64,000 nt of DNA from Angiostrongylus vasorum (taxonomy: Eukaryota > Nematoda > Chromadorea > Rhabditida > Metastrongylidae): contig JADANN010000447.1 of the NCBI GenBank assembly GCA_018806985.1, positions 620,001 to 684,000 of the forward strand, read 5' to 3'. This document shows, piece after piece, positions 1 through 13,032 of this stretch (position 1 is its first letter; every line of letters starts with the position of its first letter). Made by a program: the position numbers and the translations under genes. Below the pieces are notes generated by a model. The model had not been told where the DNA came from, made no database searches, and saw only the letters and a list, made by a program, of their open reading frames with translations.

Positions 1-1180
1 GAAAACATCAACTGCGCTGTGAACAACTCATTCTTGTCGATGCAGCTCTATAAATGGTGATACCATAGCGAGATATCGGTGATAAGAAAAGCCAAGTTGT
101 CAATCTAATGTCGATCTATTAAGAACGAAAAAATACCTCCAGTGGTATAGAGACTGGCTTTAGTCAGTGTTTCCTGATGGACGGACAACTTACACGTCTC
201 ACCCTGGTTCGTAGTGGATAGGATATTGTACAGCTGGCTAGTAGCAACGATGTTTCGGTGTGTACATTGAAACGCCCACTACTTGACAGGCTTGTATCCC
301 TTCTATTGTTATTCACAACGATTAGTAAGGCATTTTCGTGCCATGAAAACCGGCTATGAATTAATTTTTTACATGAAGAAAATAATCAACTCCACATTTC
401 TGCTCTCTTAAGGAAAATTCTTCAAAAAAAAACCCACTGTAAACTGCTCAGCACATATGCATCGAGTTGAAGACCACCTGTTTCCTCTGGTGAGGACACA
501 AGACTGATCTTATCGCCAAAGAATACACGTCATCGCACTGATTAGAACGAAAGCTCTGCCGCCCGAGTTCATAACAGATCTGCGACTTTTAAGGTTCTTG
601 AGAAATATGAGACTGCTTAAATCTATTAAGCATATGTCGTCCGTCGGCTACTGAAAAACCGGCTCTTGTCAACATTGACATTGACAAAGTGGATATGTGA
701 AGTGATTGTTCAGGGAAAACAACACAGGAAAATGCACAACTCTAAGGCGGCTTATCCTCTCGTTCTTAGTCTATTTATACTTCTACGAAATACCTGAAGA
801 ACACAGAAAACAGTAATGGCAGACCCATCATACAAAAGGGCGCTGACTACCAGATAAAATAACGCAACTTATCATTCTTAATAATATAATTATAACCGTT
901 TATTGCTATGCGTAATATTAGATCTCAAGTTTTTTTTTCTGTTGATCGGTAATCGCAGAAATTGCGATCACTAGAGGAACTCTAGCAATACTTAAAGACT
1001 CCTTATCCTATGGCAGCACACTACTCTCTTACCCACAACGGCCGGCAACTTCTTGTGAATAGTGGAGACTGGAAAACTCCCTTGCACCGCTATCTAATGA
1101 TTTGCGAGAAAATAGAGCCACGATTTCGACTAAGATTCAGCATCTGAATCAGGAGACATGACAAAAGATCTACAAGTAGT
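1..1180. other. no gene or repeat recognised
   Basis: AT-rich sequence with short A and T runs. No open frame, RNA gene or copy of the repeat families found elsewhere in the window. Confidence 0.5.
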
Positions 1181-1749
1181 AGTCGAAGCCACGTAGGAAC
1201 GAGTGAAGTTCGAAGGATGACGATGGCTGCAAGACAGCGACTGGGATAGAAGAAGTGCTGGGACCCTTCCGAGTGTTAAGATAGGCTATCTAAGTAATCA
1301 AAGTCAAAAAAGTTCTAGAAAAGGGAAAAAAAAACAAACTTTTTTTCGGGAGATAAATGAAAATTGTTTTGACACGGTCATCGCCAACATTTTCGATGCA
1401 TTTGCAACAAAACTTTTTCCACAATAGTCGCTGAAAATAAGCATAAGATACTTCTGATAATCATGATCGATGTAGATAAAAAGGAAGTGATATCGATTTT
1501 CTTCTTTTCAGAACATAATTATTACAACACCATTAAAACAGTAAAACGACTAAAAAGTAACCGATCGGACGAACTGCATACATTGCACCTTATTAGAAGA
1601 AAAAAAAACATGGAAGTGAAGACGACGAGAAGAATAAGAAGAAGATCCTGAGGATGAAAAAAAGGACATATAGTAGCAGCAAACGATTAATGGCAGCGAT
1701 CTATGGTAGCTGTACTTTAAACGATCCGTTCTCACCCTTATTCTGAGAA

Positions 1750-2072
1750 TCCCAGTATTTGCATTCGATTCACCTCCTTCGATTCATCATTTACAAAGAC
1801 CATTGAACTTTTCATGTGTAGGTTTGATTGCTACTTGCGGGTTGTCGTCTTCTTTATGAATACCGTCGAATGGTGCATTTTTCTTGGAGTTCTGAGATAG
1901 CTAGACTAGAACGTTCTTAACTGGGCTGCAAAGAATAAACTGTTTCTAGAGAAGTCTGGTGCCAATTTTCAGGGCTTGGAGGGATGAGAGGCTTGGCGAG
2001 CCCGGGGCAGGTTCGAAATAAAGTGTTGGTCATGTACAGCATCACCATCACTGCGCTACCCGCTCCCTAATT
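1750..2072 (-). repeat. SINE-like repeat, family B (full length)
   Basis: Read on the minus strand it begins with a tRNA-like head (GGGTAGCGCAGTGATGG resembles an A box, TTTCGAACC a B box). It passes through the body shared with family A (CCAGACTTCTCTAG region) and ends in the block related to GTGGATGATG..CGAATCGAATGC. Copies at 17.94 and 55.9 kb have the same order. Confidence 0.55.
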
Positions 2073-2249
2073 GACGTATGATGTTTTAAAATTGAAGTGA
2101 TATAAAAAATCACCAACAATTGGTATGTTTCAGAATACAGTAGTGGCTAAAAATGCAACAAAATCACTTCTACAAATATGGAGGTCAAATTTGAAACCAT
2201 GAACCTTCATGTTGTTAAAGTCGAGATCGATTTTTTTTAATTTCTTGCT

Positions 2250-2575
2250 TAGATCGAGGCTGTTATACAGCACACATTTACTTCCATAAAAAAAACACAC
2301 AATACAACACAACAGTAGCTGACGTTTCGGCAGTATCGCCTTCTTCAGAGCCGCTTCTTTTGCCGTGACTTCCATCAACCACATGTGACTATAATCAGTT
2401 GTTCTAATCTTCCTCATTGGCAGTCACGAAAAAAGTGGCTCTGAAGAAGGCAATACTGCCGAAACGACAGCTATTGTTGTGTTGTATTGTGTGTTTTTTA
2501 TGGAAGTAAATGTATGCTGTATAACAATGTATAACAACCTCGCGATTGCTGAATAAGAAAACGACGCATTTCTTG
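2250..2575. mobile_element. PLE 3'-end remnant, head-to-head inverted copy
   Basis: The plus-strand part (about 2368-2575) matches the 3' portion of the PLE at 52.7-53.0 kb: CTAATCTTCCTCATTGG, CTGAAGAAGGCAATACTGCC, the ATGGAAGTAAATGTATGCTG stretch and GAAAACGACGCAT at the end. The left part (about 2250-2371) is the same 3' region in reverse complement, joined at a point just before the shared CTAATCTTCC block. No endonuclease frame is retained. The overall shape is an inverted repeat of about 115-200 bp per arm. Confidence 0.75.
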
Positions 2576-3144
2576 CTTTATTTGAACTAACTGAAAGCAA
2601 TGAATGAATGCACTGTTTTAAAATGCTTTTTCACCAGACATTTAGAGTCTCAGATCTCTCGTCTTCACATAATAATGTGTTAGCCCAAGCACTTCTTCCA
2701 TTCGTGTCGTAGACCCACTTGCATCCATTGAGAAGGGCGAATTCCTTTGCGGGTTCGTCTGCGACTCGAAGTTCTGTCATCTCTATTCATCTGAATGTGA
2801 TCTGAATGAAATGCTGAATAGTCAGTGGCGCGTTGTTTGCCGCGAAAGAAATGCTGGAGCACTCCCATATCTGATCAGGAGGTCTGATACCTTTCCACGA
2901 GCAGTGTTATATAATAGGAACGATTCCTACAGTTAGACTCGCTTTCATCGGCTTCTTAGACCGATCTACTTTTCGACTTGATAAAGAAGCGGCATGGACA
3001 TGGAAGTTATAGACAGTAACGATCTATCTACCAATTCCATACAGCAAGATTTTTCAAAGGACTTTAAAAAACCACACAACTACATCTTAAAAACCGAGTT
3101 TCGTTAAACTTTGGTGATAACGATCTATAATTTTCTACATGACT

Positions 3145-3480
3145 GAGCTAACACGAGGTTGGTATTCGACCAACGCTTCGACGCCTTCGCATTCCTCAGC
3201 GCCGCGTTGACCCGAGTCGATGGCCCCCATATCTGGTCATTGCCGAGACGTAGGTTAGTTCTTAGTCACATCGAATGGAATCAAGTGGAGGTAGCAGTGC
3301 TCGAATGAGGAATCTCACTCGGCAGTCCCCACTTATAAAGGGCTGGTGTTGATAGATTCCCGCCTCCAATTTGATTTACTTTGGGTGGACAATGCGTCGA
3401 CTCGGACCAACGCGGCTCAGAGGAAGGCGAATCCGCCGAAACGTTAACCGAATAGAAGTTTACCAACCTCGTGTTACTGC
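3145..3480. repeat. foldback element (ACACGAGGTTG termini)
   Basis: The left arm starts TAACACGAGGTTGGTA and the right arm ends TACCAACCTCGTGTTA. Each arm also carries the reverse-oriented block AACGYTTCGRCG..CCTCAG / CTGAGG..CGAAACGTT and the box CCGAGTCGA. The arms are about 85-95 bp and the spacer is about 160 bp. The same architecture recurs at 23.6, 26.0 and 61.3 kb, so this is a repeat family. No protein is encoded. Confidence 0.7.
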
Positions 3481-4184
3481 AACCATATAGGAAATTACAC
3501 AACCACAACTACAACTCCATAATTCTACTATAGTATTGTCCTTGGCGACATCTCATAGACACAGAAGTTCGACTAAGCGGTGTCACCTTGTCAGAATTAT
3601 AGTCATTCTTGAGCACGTCATTCAAAAAATGGCATGGGATAACATGGGAGGAAAAGTGAACGGCTGGCTTTCCGCCTTCGCTTTTTCTGATAACATTCTT
3701 TTCTATAAAATTAGCTAGGTGGAATTGAATGTTAGCCGATTTAGACAACGCTTTTCTGTTGGTTTGGCGCAACTTCTGTTAACTATAGCTCTCTGGAAAA
3801 GAATGTTCATGAGGTAAGGATAGGTAGTTTATCTTTACACTAAAAAAAACCAATATCTCCAAAACTGTCTAGCATGTCTAGCTTGGACGAGAACTCAACC
3901 CGGCTAACGACTTCGCTAGAACTGAGCAGGAGTAAACGAGTGGTTTCCGAAGCTTAGAAGGGCATAAAATACGTAGTGAGACGAACAAAGAAAAACTGGC
4001 CCCGTGCCTCTCTTTTCGGTTTTACGACTCTTTCTCCCATCGGAAAACTTACACATGAGCCGGATGAGAGATCACTGTTTTATCGAACGCGCCATCGAAC
4101 GCTCTACTGAAAGGACATAGAAAGACTATTCCGTAGCCAAAAAACAAGATGTCGAAAATCAGGTGGGCTTGATGTGTGACACGT

Positions 4185-4430
4185 CTTAATGATAACCATG
4201 AGGCAATGGTAATGAGTGGCGCTGTCAAATGTGATGAGGCGTTCAGCAGGAAAGTCACCAAAGGTGTAGTTACAGCTACGAGATGCTGAGATATATGCAA
4301 AACTCCGGGTCGCAGGTGTCTGCGGTGGGGAACGAACGCGCTATTACCCTTTCCGGGGCCTAACGCGTTCACCACCACACCATGTGGGTCCTTCGTTTCG
4401 CTTGTCTCTCAGCTAAAAAATTGTAGTAGG
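4185..4430 (-). repeat. SINE-like repeat, family C
   Basis: On the minus strand: GGACCCACATGGTGTGGTGG, TGAACGCGTTAGGCCCCGG, AAAGGGTAATAGCGCGTTCG, then the body ACCTGCGACCCGGAG and TGCATATATCTCAGCATC. The spacing of the two box-like elements suggests a tRNA-derived promoter. Close copy at 20.7 kb. Confidence 0.5.
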
Positions 4431-4564
4431 CAGAAAATAAAAAAGTAAACATAATGTAGTTACATTTCCTCACGTAGATCGTAGAAGAAAAACATCATCT
4501 TTTCATCTTTCCGGAGAAATCAGGACCAACTGGACAATTCGTGCACCTTATAAGGACAAATGGA

Positions 4565-4800
4565 GACAATAGTGGTGCCGGCCTCGGTCGCTTGACGATT
4601 AATCGGAGCAGGTGATATAAGTGATAAACGTATGTAGCAGTTACCATAAGTATCTAACCACAATGACGCTAAGATATGAGCAAAACTTCGGGTGAGGTTT
4701 TAACATATGACTACCCTTTCCGAGGACTCACGCGTTATCCATAGCACCATCGAGGCCTTTGTTTTGTCTTCTTTCCAGATAGTTTTTACAGCGACGGTGC
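4565..4800 (-). repeat. SINE-like repeat, family C
   Basis: Minus strand: GGCCTCGATGGTGCTATGG, ATAACGCGTGAGTCCTCGG, AAAGGGTAGTCATATG and CCGAAGTTTTGCTCATATC. Confidence 0.5.
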
Positions 4801-5844
4801 TATCAGCAATCAGCTTTCAACGGGAATGATCTAAAGAGCACAAATAAGCATTGAATCCAGTTAAGCTGAAACTACAGTCGAAATCACAATGTTTAGCTTT
4901 TATTTAGTGCTTGTTATTTTTTCACGGCATGGTGTAACCTGAAACACAATCAGGTAGAAATATAGCCCCTGGTTGTATTTCACATAATACTTTACGTGAA
5001 GGAATAATAGGTAGTAAATAAAAGTAAACATAGGTATATACTTGACGAAATGCAACAATACAATAACATGTGTAAGTCATATTTCCCTCAAGCTGTCGTG
5101 AATGTGCTAACTGGGAAAAGTGAATAGATTATAACAACAAAAAAAAACTACTTGTTAAACATTCATACGATCATGACTCATTCGGCTTCGTCGTAATGAA
5201 AACATCTTGTTAGCCTTGAGGAAGAAAACTGGTCACATAAAACTAATTCGTAAAGGGTAGACCCGTTAACTGACGAATAGCGGGGTCGATCTATAAGAGA
5301 GGCGGCTTGAAGGAGGTCAAGCGTTACAAAGTCGGAGTGCGAGCCAATTTTTTTCTAATCAAGTGGACCGCAACTACACGAAAGATACGGTAGTCTTCAA
5401 AGTAAGCATGTGGTATTCTCAACAGAAATTTCCAATTACTAGCTAGAACAACTGTATCACTAACATCTTCGAAATTACAGTATTTAAATGACACAAACTG
5501 GCAATCACTCAGGAAGAATACCGCAAAAACTTATGCATTTTCGTTTAGCAAAAAAAATCTTCCTGTCGAAAATTTAAAGGAAATCCTACTTATTTTTTCT
5601 TGAGAAGGATAAAGGGAAGTATCTGATTGATCTCCTACCATCTTTATTACGGAACAGTAACAAAACATTGTAGTCAAAGGCTGCTCAAAAATGAAGATGT
5701 ATTTCCAAAGGAAAAAAAAAGAAAAAGATGACAGAGAAAAAACTCGCAGAGTCTAACATTTGCTTTAAACTGTGTTTCATTAAGGAAGGTTCGACTCAAT
5801 GTAACAACGAACATCCGCAATGCGATGACGAGGGACTGTTCACC

Positions 5845-5925
5845 TTCGACTAAGATCGTGGCGATTCTGAAGAAGACGAAGACGTTGAAACGTTTGCCGA
5901 ACTAAGTTTGGTAAGAATCTCGTGT
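5845..5925 (+). repeat. single arm of the foldback family
   Basis: Carries the arm motif CTGAAGAAGACGAAGACG then TTGAAACGTTTGCCGAAC and a terminus AATCTCGTGTTGG. The opposite arm is not visible, so this is a half element. Confidence 0.6.
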
Positions 5926-6698
5926 TGGTTTAATGACGCAGACAATTACTCGTAGACGATTGAAGTAAAAATGGACAATTGAAAATGATGAAACTAATCA
6001 AAAATGAAAAAAGAGATGTGAAAGAAAGGCATTAAAAGAGAAAGACGCTGATTGAAAGACCGGAAGAAAAAAAGAAATAAGGAGTGCGATAGCGATTTAT
6101 TCCCATATACGTCCTTAACGGTCAAGAAGAACATAGAAAAGTGTTATTTCTCGCAGCGAATGAATGAGGAACATTGAGCGGAAAAAAAGCTCTAAAATGT
6201 GCAATTCTTCCATCTACAGAACACGCTTAGGACAAATCGCTGTCCGGTTTCGCCACCAACGAACGAGGTCTGCATCGTATCGTGGAATTTGCGCGGCCGA
6301 CCATTTCCTCGCTGTTCTTCAGACCCGTAATGACTCTTTTGCCATCTATATGATCTTTTTACCCATCAACATCGGATAGATTTTTTGTTCTCAAGTGCCA
6401 CAATTATCGGTTAATGCAAGCAAGTTAACAAAAAAGTGGTCTAAATCCAATCTCCAATCTAAACACTATTTCACTGCTATTAAGAAATTCGGATCCACCC
6501 GTATTACCATTAATCGGGACAATTATGGAATTACTCGACAAAACAGAGACAAGTAAATTCAGTGGCCCTTACTAGATCGACGAAGACGAATAGCAACACA
6601 CATTTTGTGTAATTTTGTGTGAGGCTCTTTATTTTCACTGCCTTGAGTGAGAGAGTCCTCACGTACACTTCACATCCTTTTACAGTAGTAAAAAGGAT

Positions 6699-6970
6699 AA
6701 AGCTCTTGGCGTTGATCAACCCCCTTAAAGATGCGCCATGCAGTCGACTTCATTAAGTGTCGTTGGAGGTGATTGAATGCATATCTGGTCTTTACAATGA
6801 CTCGCGGTGGCCTACGATGTATTGAACCAGTGCTGTGATCCTCCCAGACAAGTATGGTACCAATTTGCCGACCCCGGAAGGATGGAAGACTTGGTGGGCC
6901 ATGGACGCGGGGGATCGATTCTACGTGTGTGACGCAGTGGCGCCTCCAACCACTGCGCCACTCGCGCCCT
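6699..6970 (-). repeat. SINE-like repeat, family A
   Basis: On the minus strand: head GCGCGAGTGGCGCAGTGG and CGTAGAATCGATCCCC, then CATCCTTCCGGGGTCGGC, AAATTGGTACCATACTTG, a central GGCCACCGCGAG block and the end AAGTCGACTGCATGGCGC. The same order is found at 11.4, 14.8, 15.7 and 59.4 kb. Confidence 0.6.
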
Positions 6971-7529
6971 TCTACAGTAGTATAAAGGTTTATTCTTTTA
7001 ATATAAGCCTATTCTACTAAATTTCTGGATGGAGATATCAATCTCCGTCACAGCTAAGTAGTTCTTAGTGCGAAAACGAACTTACTGCTCTATATTGCGG
7101 TGCAGAAAGTTCTAAACCACGACGTGACGCTAATGGATGAGTACGAATTTTACACAAGGTGCTTCTCTTTCATGAAAGTGACTAGATAATTAGGTAGTTT
7201 CGAAAAAAAATACAGTTATACAGTTACTACAATCCATAATACTATAACAGAATAACAGTTAGCCGAGCCGGCGACCTAGAGGAAAGTGGTGATTGCGGAG
7301 TGGAATGAAACTCAATGTTGTGGGTGGCTCAACGACGACAGGACCTTGACGAGTAGCGACGGCAATACAACAGTGATGACCTTGGATACATATGCAAAAT
7401 TAATTGTCTACCCTTCAGAGGTGTCTAATGGAGTGTTCTTTGGCAAAAAAAAGAAACGCGAAGAGAAATACATTTATTTTTTAGAAAAACGGATGTCTAA
7501 CGTTCAAGAGACAGAGACAACGAGCTAAA

Positions 7530-10500
7530 ACCCAAGGAACTGAACTGTCGGCTTGCGTCGACGATTAGCAGATATGAATCGGATACTGATGTTCGCATAG
7601 TTATTTCTAGCGGAGATGTTTAAGCTTCAAAACATTACAGACTCATAATTGTCTTACTGAAGTGAAGAAGAAAAATGGAACATTAATATTAAAAGTTCTC
7701 ATGGAACCTGCTGGAACTAAACCTCGAGCAATAAGTTTTGGGATGCGAACGCCAGAAAACTCAGATCCCCGCCAATGTCACCTTGTAGTGGACATGGAAA
7801 AAACACCATCTTGGTTACCATAAACAGCCAATTTCTTGTGCAGTTTTCCATAATTATTTATTGAAGTGGTTCAACAAACTGCGCTGACCTTAAAAGCAAC
7901 CGGGAAACCGCGCAAATTCTGTGTCGTGCAAATTTCATTGACCGTCTCGATAGGTTACAAGTGTCCATAAATAGATCATCACCCATTTCAACATATATAG
8001 CTCCTTCAGCCATTGATATATTGACAGGGTTAAAGGAAGTTAAGAACGGGCTAGATGTGGGCTATGGACAAGCTTATTGGTCAAATCCACCATCTGCTTT
8101 CGAAACGCCAAACGAACCTGGTTACACCACTTCACAGTCAGATCTCCATGTTTGTGTAACATTTGCGAAATCTTCTACTACTATCAGGTATTGTGCTCCG
8201 ATAAGTTCAATAAACTTTCGAATTGTGTACACAGCTAAAACATTAGAAGCAGTTCTGTTCCAAACTCGTAAAATCGATCCTGTTCTGGGAATTGGTCTGC
8301 TTTCGCATAAAATTTTTGCCCTTGCAAAGGCCACTGAAATATGAGGTGCCGTAAAATGCTCCAAAAACCGCGCAAGAAACAGGATTGACAACAAAATATT
8401 TTTGACCAACATAAAAGATTGTACCACATCCAATCCACTAAACTGGTGAGTGAGCGGACTTCGAAAAGTCTCCATTACACCTCGTCACGAGTCATGCTAG
8501 CTACTATGCACTACCGTTGCGACGTTGCCACGGATACGAAAACCATCACATAATTCATATCAACCTCATCATTTTTTATCGTTTTGGACGAGAAGTAGCT
8601 ACGAGGAGCTCAGTAGGGTTTTGCCGTTGACGCTATAAAATAATTCTCAGCACGAGACTGTAAAATGGGAAAATGGGCGATAGTTAAGGAGCTAGTGAAT
8701 TATATAATCTACACTATAAGACACTTAATAAAGTGCACAAAACAGATGAGATAAAACAAGACTTTCTGCAAAAAATTTAGCCACCATCGAAATTAACAAC
8801 TTCACCAAAAAACGCATTTTTGAGGGAAAGAAACTTGATTCGGATAGGGTCATCTTAAGTAAAAGGATATGTTTTAGGCACAGCTGGATCGCAAAATGCT
8901 CGATGGTCAATAAGGCAATTCAGGACATCCATTCTTTCGAACCAGTCGACTGGTGAATCTGCCAGTCAACGGTAAAAAATTAAGATCAGGTCAGGCGACT
9001 GACCTCAGTCACAAAACTCTTAGCTTTCCCGAAATATATGGAGCCTTGTCTAATAACATCAAGCAAAAACCAAACTTTGGCAGAAAGAATTTTGCAGTAC
9101 TCAACTGACAATGAAACATTCGCAGCCAAATGTTAAGAAATCTGATGACAAGAAATGAACGAGGAAGATTTTGTCAGTAACGATTGAACACTGCAAACCT
9201 CTTCCGAAAAAAATCGCTTAGAAGAAAACAATCACGATAGAGCTGTTTGTTCAATGGCTTATGTTGTTACATGCTTTACAGTAAATTGTTGTGCGAGGTG
9301 AACGACAGGAACTATTACGCTTAGGCAGACGAGCTGTCCGATGGTCGGATTGGCCCAAATCGTCGTTGATCCGCAACATTCGAAACCGAACCGTCAACTT
9401 GGAAGTGAGTTAAATGCTAGTTAAGACAAGAAGAAGAAGAAGGTTAAATGAAAAAATAAGACTTCTCGTGGTCAGACTAAAAAGAATCTCACACTTTGAC
9501 CACACCTGATTACAATTTGTTTTCTAGTGATATGAATTTTTTCTATTCAAAATATGAATTCTTGCTACAACGAGAGTAAAGCCTAAGCACAGGGTTTGGC
9601 TTTCGGGACCACTGCTGAGCAATTTGGAACGAGTACTGTATAGCACATTCTTTGTATGCAGTAATTTCTTCCACAGTATTTCATGGTATTGCGACATGTT
9701 TTTCAACAGGAATGAATGAGCTAGAATTCTATTACACATGAAAAAAAAATCTAGACCTACCAGTTTACGTTAATTGGGGACCGATCCAGGCTGTGGGACG
9801 CATTCCAATTTGCTGAGAATCACCATTTAGCATTAGTACGGAACATTCGCTATAACTACCAACTTTTTTCTAATGACAAAAGGCTAACAGGAAACTGGAC
9901 GTGTATGAAAAAACCAGGGTCCTAAGGTAAGCACAAAGTCACTCATTGGAAAAGTGCTTGTTAAGGTCAAACAACTCTTTGCATATTAAAAGATGTATAA
10001 ATTGCTTGAAACGTTGGTAGCAATGCGAGCTTTTCACCAACTGGAGCGCTTGGGGAATTCAAGACTCGAGAGGTTAGCAAGAGCAGTAGGCAAGCTACTC
10101 TTTGTTATTATATTGCGGGAAAAATCAGAAATAAAGGCTATAAAGCCAAATTTGTGAAAAAAAAGTTGCTCGTACTTCTCGATCAAAACACATTAGGTAA
10201 CTTTGGCTTGGGACGGCAAGGAATAGTAACTTTACTATTACCCGGATAAGAAACTTGGTCGTTAACGTGATTTCTAGTCTCGCTAAGCACAAAACACCTC
10301 ACGCGTACAGGTACTAAAAAATAATTTTTCAAGAAAACAGTAAACAAGTGCTGATAAGAAGAGCTTAATGGAAGCTACTGTTAAATAGCAGTACTTTCTA
10401 CTTAAAGAACAGGATCCGCAACGGCTTGGTGGTCTGAGTTGAACAGAGCGTGCAAAGACGGATGTTAAGCTGCCGACAATAGGCGATCCTAATCGGGAAC

Positions 10501-11430
10501 GTATACATGGAAGTGAAGCGATACGAAGACGATATTGCGGCTCAATAGTGATGGTCGGACCCTCAGAGTATTGAAACTCCATCAGAAACCTTGAGTATTA
10601 TGTGGAAGATCTCTAGCACTCTGAGAATATCATTTACATACTGATTAATCAGTTAGTTAATTGATCAACTTACCTGTTTATTAAGCTGTACTCAGCCTTT
10701 GCAAACTAGAATTTTTCGGGATGTCAAACGTACTGCAAGAAGCCCACCGACCTGATGGTCAGAGTTCTTCACGAAAAGCCTGGATGAGAAATATGATGCC
10801 CAACGAGTCCTTAGAGGTCGCAGTACCCACTAGGCTACTTTTGCACACGACATGGAAAAAATGTATGTTACTGGCGTCCCTCTCGAGTTAGTCGATGACC
10901 AAAGAGGCGACAGGTGATAAACTTGGCGCATTGTACACAGTCCAGCACTTCGATCATTGGATTCACTGCGTCGCATCCGTCATCAACGAAATTCTTGCTG
11001 TTTGCGTGTGGGTTCGGCTGTCACTTATAAATATTGCTCTCTTTGTGAATGCTCAAGCTCATTTCCTTGGAATCCTAGAATAGCTCTACTACAGCGTACC
11101 CACATTTTCATAATAGAGCCAGCTGATAGCCTTGATGGATCGAAGGGAGCTTTTCACAGACAAGTCTGATGCTAATTTGCCTACGTTGAATGCTCATTTA
11201 TACCCATCATGCACCAAAGTGTTCGAAATGGCGGGCTCAGATTCAACTGAAGGATTCTGCCTTTTCCACGAATGTATTTGAATCCTAGTTGAGTGTGTTC
11301 TTCTATAGAAGATGTTTTCTGTTTTCCGTTTAAGAATCATTCAGAACGACAATGATTTTTTTGCTTATTCGACGAATCGATCAAGAGAGAAGTAACGGAG
11401 GTAGTCCATTAGGTCGTAAATGAATACGAA
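7530..11430. other. intergenic, almost repeat-free
   Basis: Apart from the ambiguous frames at 8.1-8.5 kb and a 14-bp perfect palindrome ACCAGTCGACTGGT at 8941-8954, nothing stands out. It contains none of the SINE, R390 or foldback copies that crowd the flanks. Confidence 0.45.
8122..8475 (-). other. overlapping unrecognised open frames
   Basis: Both strands are unusually open here. The minus-strand frame has an internal MLVKNILLSILFLARFLEHF that would look like a signal peptide. A second minus frame after a CATATTTCAG acceptor reads WPLQGQKFYAKADQFPEQDR then FYEFGTELLLMF. No family is recognised and no second exon could be joined, so I do not call a gene. Confidence 0.15.
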
Positions 11431-11436
11431 TGAAGC

Positions 11437-11715
11437 TAAAGCTCTCGGCGTTGATCAATCCCTGAGGGATGCGCCATGCACTCTACTTCATTAAGCATTG
11501 CCTGAAGGTGATTGAATGCATATCTGGCCTTTACAGTGACTGGCGGTGGCCTACCGACCATGGTAGACTATGGAGCCAGTACTGCTACCATCCCAGACAA
11601 GTCTGGTACCAATTTGCCGACCCCAGAGCGATGGAAAGCTTCATGGGCCACCGGCGCGGGAATAGATCCTACGTGCGTGTTGCAAGGCGCCTCCGACCAC
11701 TGCGCCGCAGGCACC
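11437..11715 (-). repeat. SINE-like repeat, family A
   Basis: Near-complete minus-strand copy. The 3' end reads GTAGAGTGCATGGCGCATCC and AGAGCTTTAGC. The body is ATCGCTCTGGGGTCGGC and ATTGGTACCAGACTTGTCTG. The head is near 11,700 (CTGCGGCGCAGTGGTCGG). Confidence 0.6.
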
Positions 11716-12841
11716 CTAAATAAATACTAATAGCAACAAAAGTAACAGAAATAATAACAATACTAATAGTAGACAATTGGCAGATTGGACTTCTAGCAAT
11801 CTACGTTACTTTCTCGATGTTCCATTATGAACTCTCAAAAACTCTCAAATACCTAGTGAATACGATGAAGTGGCAATAAGGGCGTGGGCGTGGTCTCCCG
11901 GTGGAAGTGACCGAATTGGAGCCCACCGATCCAGAACGACATCGTAGGGCAGGTCACGACACGATTTTAGACATGTTTTTACAGTGATGTAATTAACGTT
12001 CAATTGCCGATGTATAGTCGAGAAGAAATGGGTCGGAAGAGAAAACTTCGACATAGTGAAAGTGAGGGAAATTACCGAAAAGCTGTCAGGAAAAAAACTT
12101 CTGCGCGTTCGCCATTAGAGAGGTTCACTTTCAATAACCACTGAAAATAACGAAAACAAGAAAAAGGATTTCAAAAAACGCGAAACTTATGGTGAAAAAT
12201 GAGGAAGAAATCCGTAGAAACTTAGTTTTACCATATTTTAGAATAAGATTTCAGCATAGAATGATGCCACAGCATTGTAATTGTAGTTGTTTTCTTTCAA
12301 GATCCGTTTCAGTTTTGTACCAGAAGATGTACAGTGGAAATCTATAAGTGGCTATGTTCGTTTTTATAACTGGGCAACAGAAGGCGAAATATAAAACGCA
12401 GCAACTGTGGGCTGACATGTAGGCGCTAAATGGCAACTGTTAAACACCTGAACTGTTCACAGTGAAGCGATGTCTACAGATTACTTGTACTTCAAAAAAC
12501 CGAATCCAGTTTGATAGCTTTTAAACGGCTCTCATTTCTTAAAAGAGTACAACATCCCAGTAGTACGCAAAAGAAGGTGAAGACAGAAGGACTCTTACTT
12601 TGGCTGGAAATTGCTCAGAGAATAAATATTGAACGTGAAATAATATTTCAGCGCATTCTCAGCACATTGTACACTTCGAAAAAAAAAGTAGAAGAAGAAA
12701 GAAGTTGTCGAAAAGCAGAAAACAAATTGTGAAAAAAAATGCAGAAACGTAGCGGATATCCAAGTCGGAGGAAACGTCGCGAATTCTTCCTAAACTCTCA
12801 ACTTTTTATTTGCTTTCTATTCTCGTTTCATGGCAGGGGTA

Positions 12842-13032
12842 GGGTCCGATGAGAACTACAACCACAAAGATGATGAGATATGAGCGAAACTTGGAAACTC
12901 AGATGGGTTTCGAACAAACGACTACGCATACCAGAGCTCACGTGCTATTCCATTACACTAACCAACGCCTTTGCTTTACATTTTTTCTCTGCCAGTTTTT
13001 TTCTACTCTAACGGTGCTACTAGCCATCGCCA
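12842..13032 (-). repeat. SINE-like repeat, family C (diverged)
   Basis: Minus strand: GATGGCTAGTAGCACCG, GTAAAGCAAAGGCGTTGG, AATAGCACGTGAGC and GTTTCGCTCATATCTCATC. Confidence 0.4.

Noticed and set aside
2130..2417. 95-codon minus frame with [16 protein letters not shown]
   Set aside because: It is the PLE 3' region read through an inverted arm, not an independent gene.
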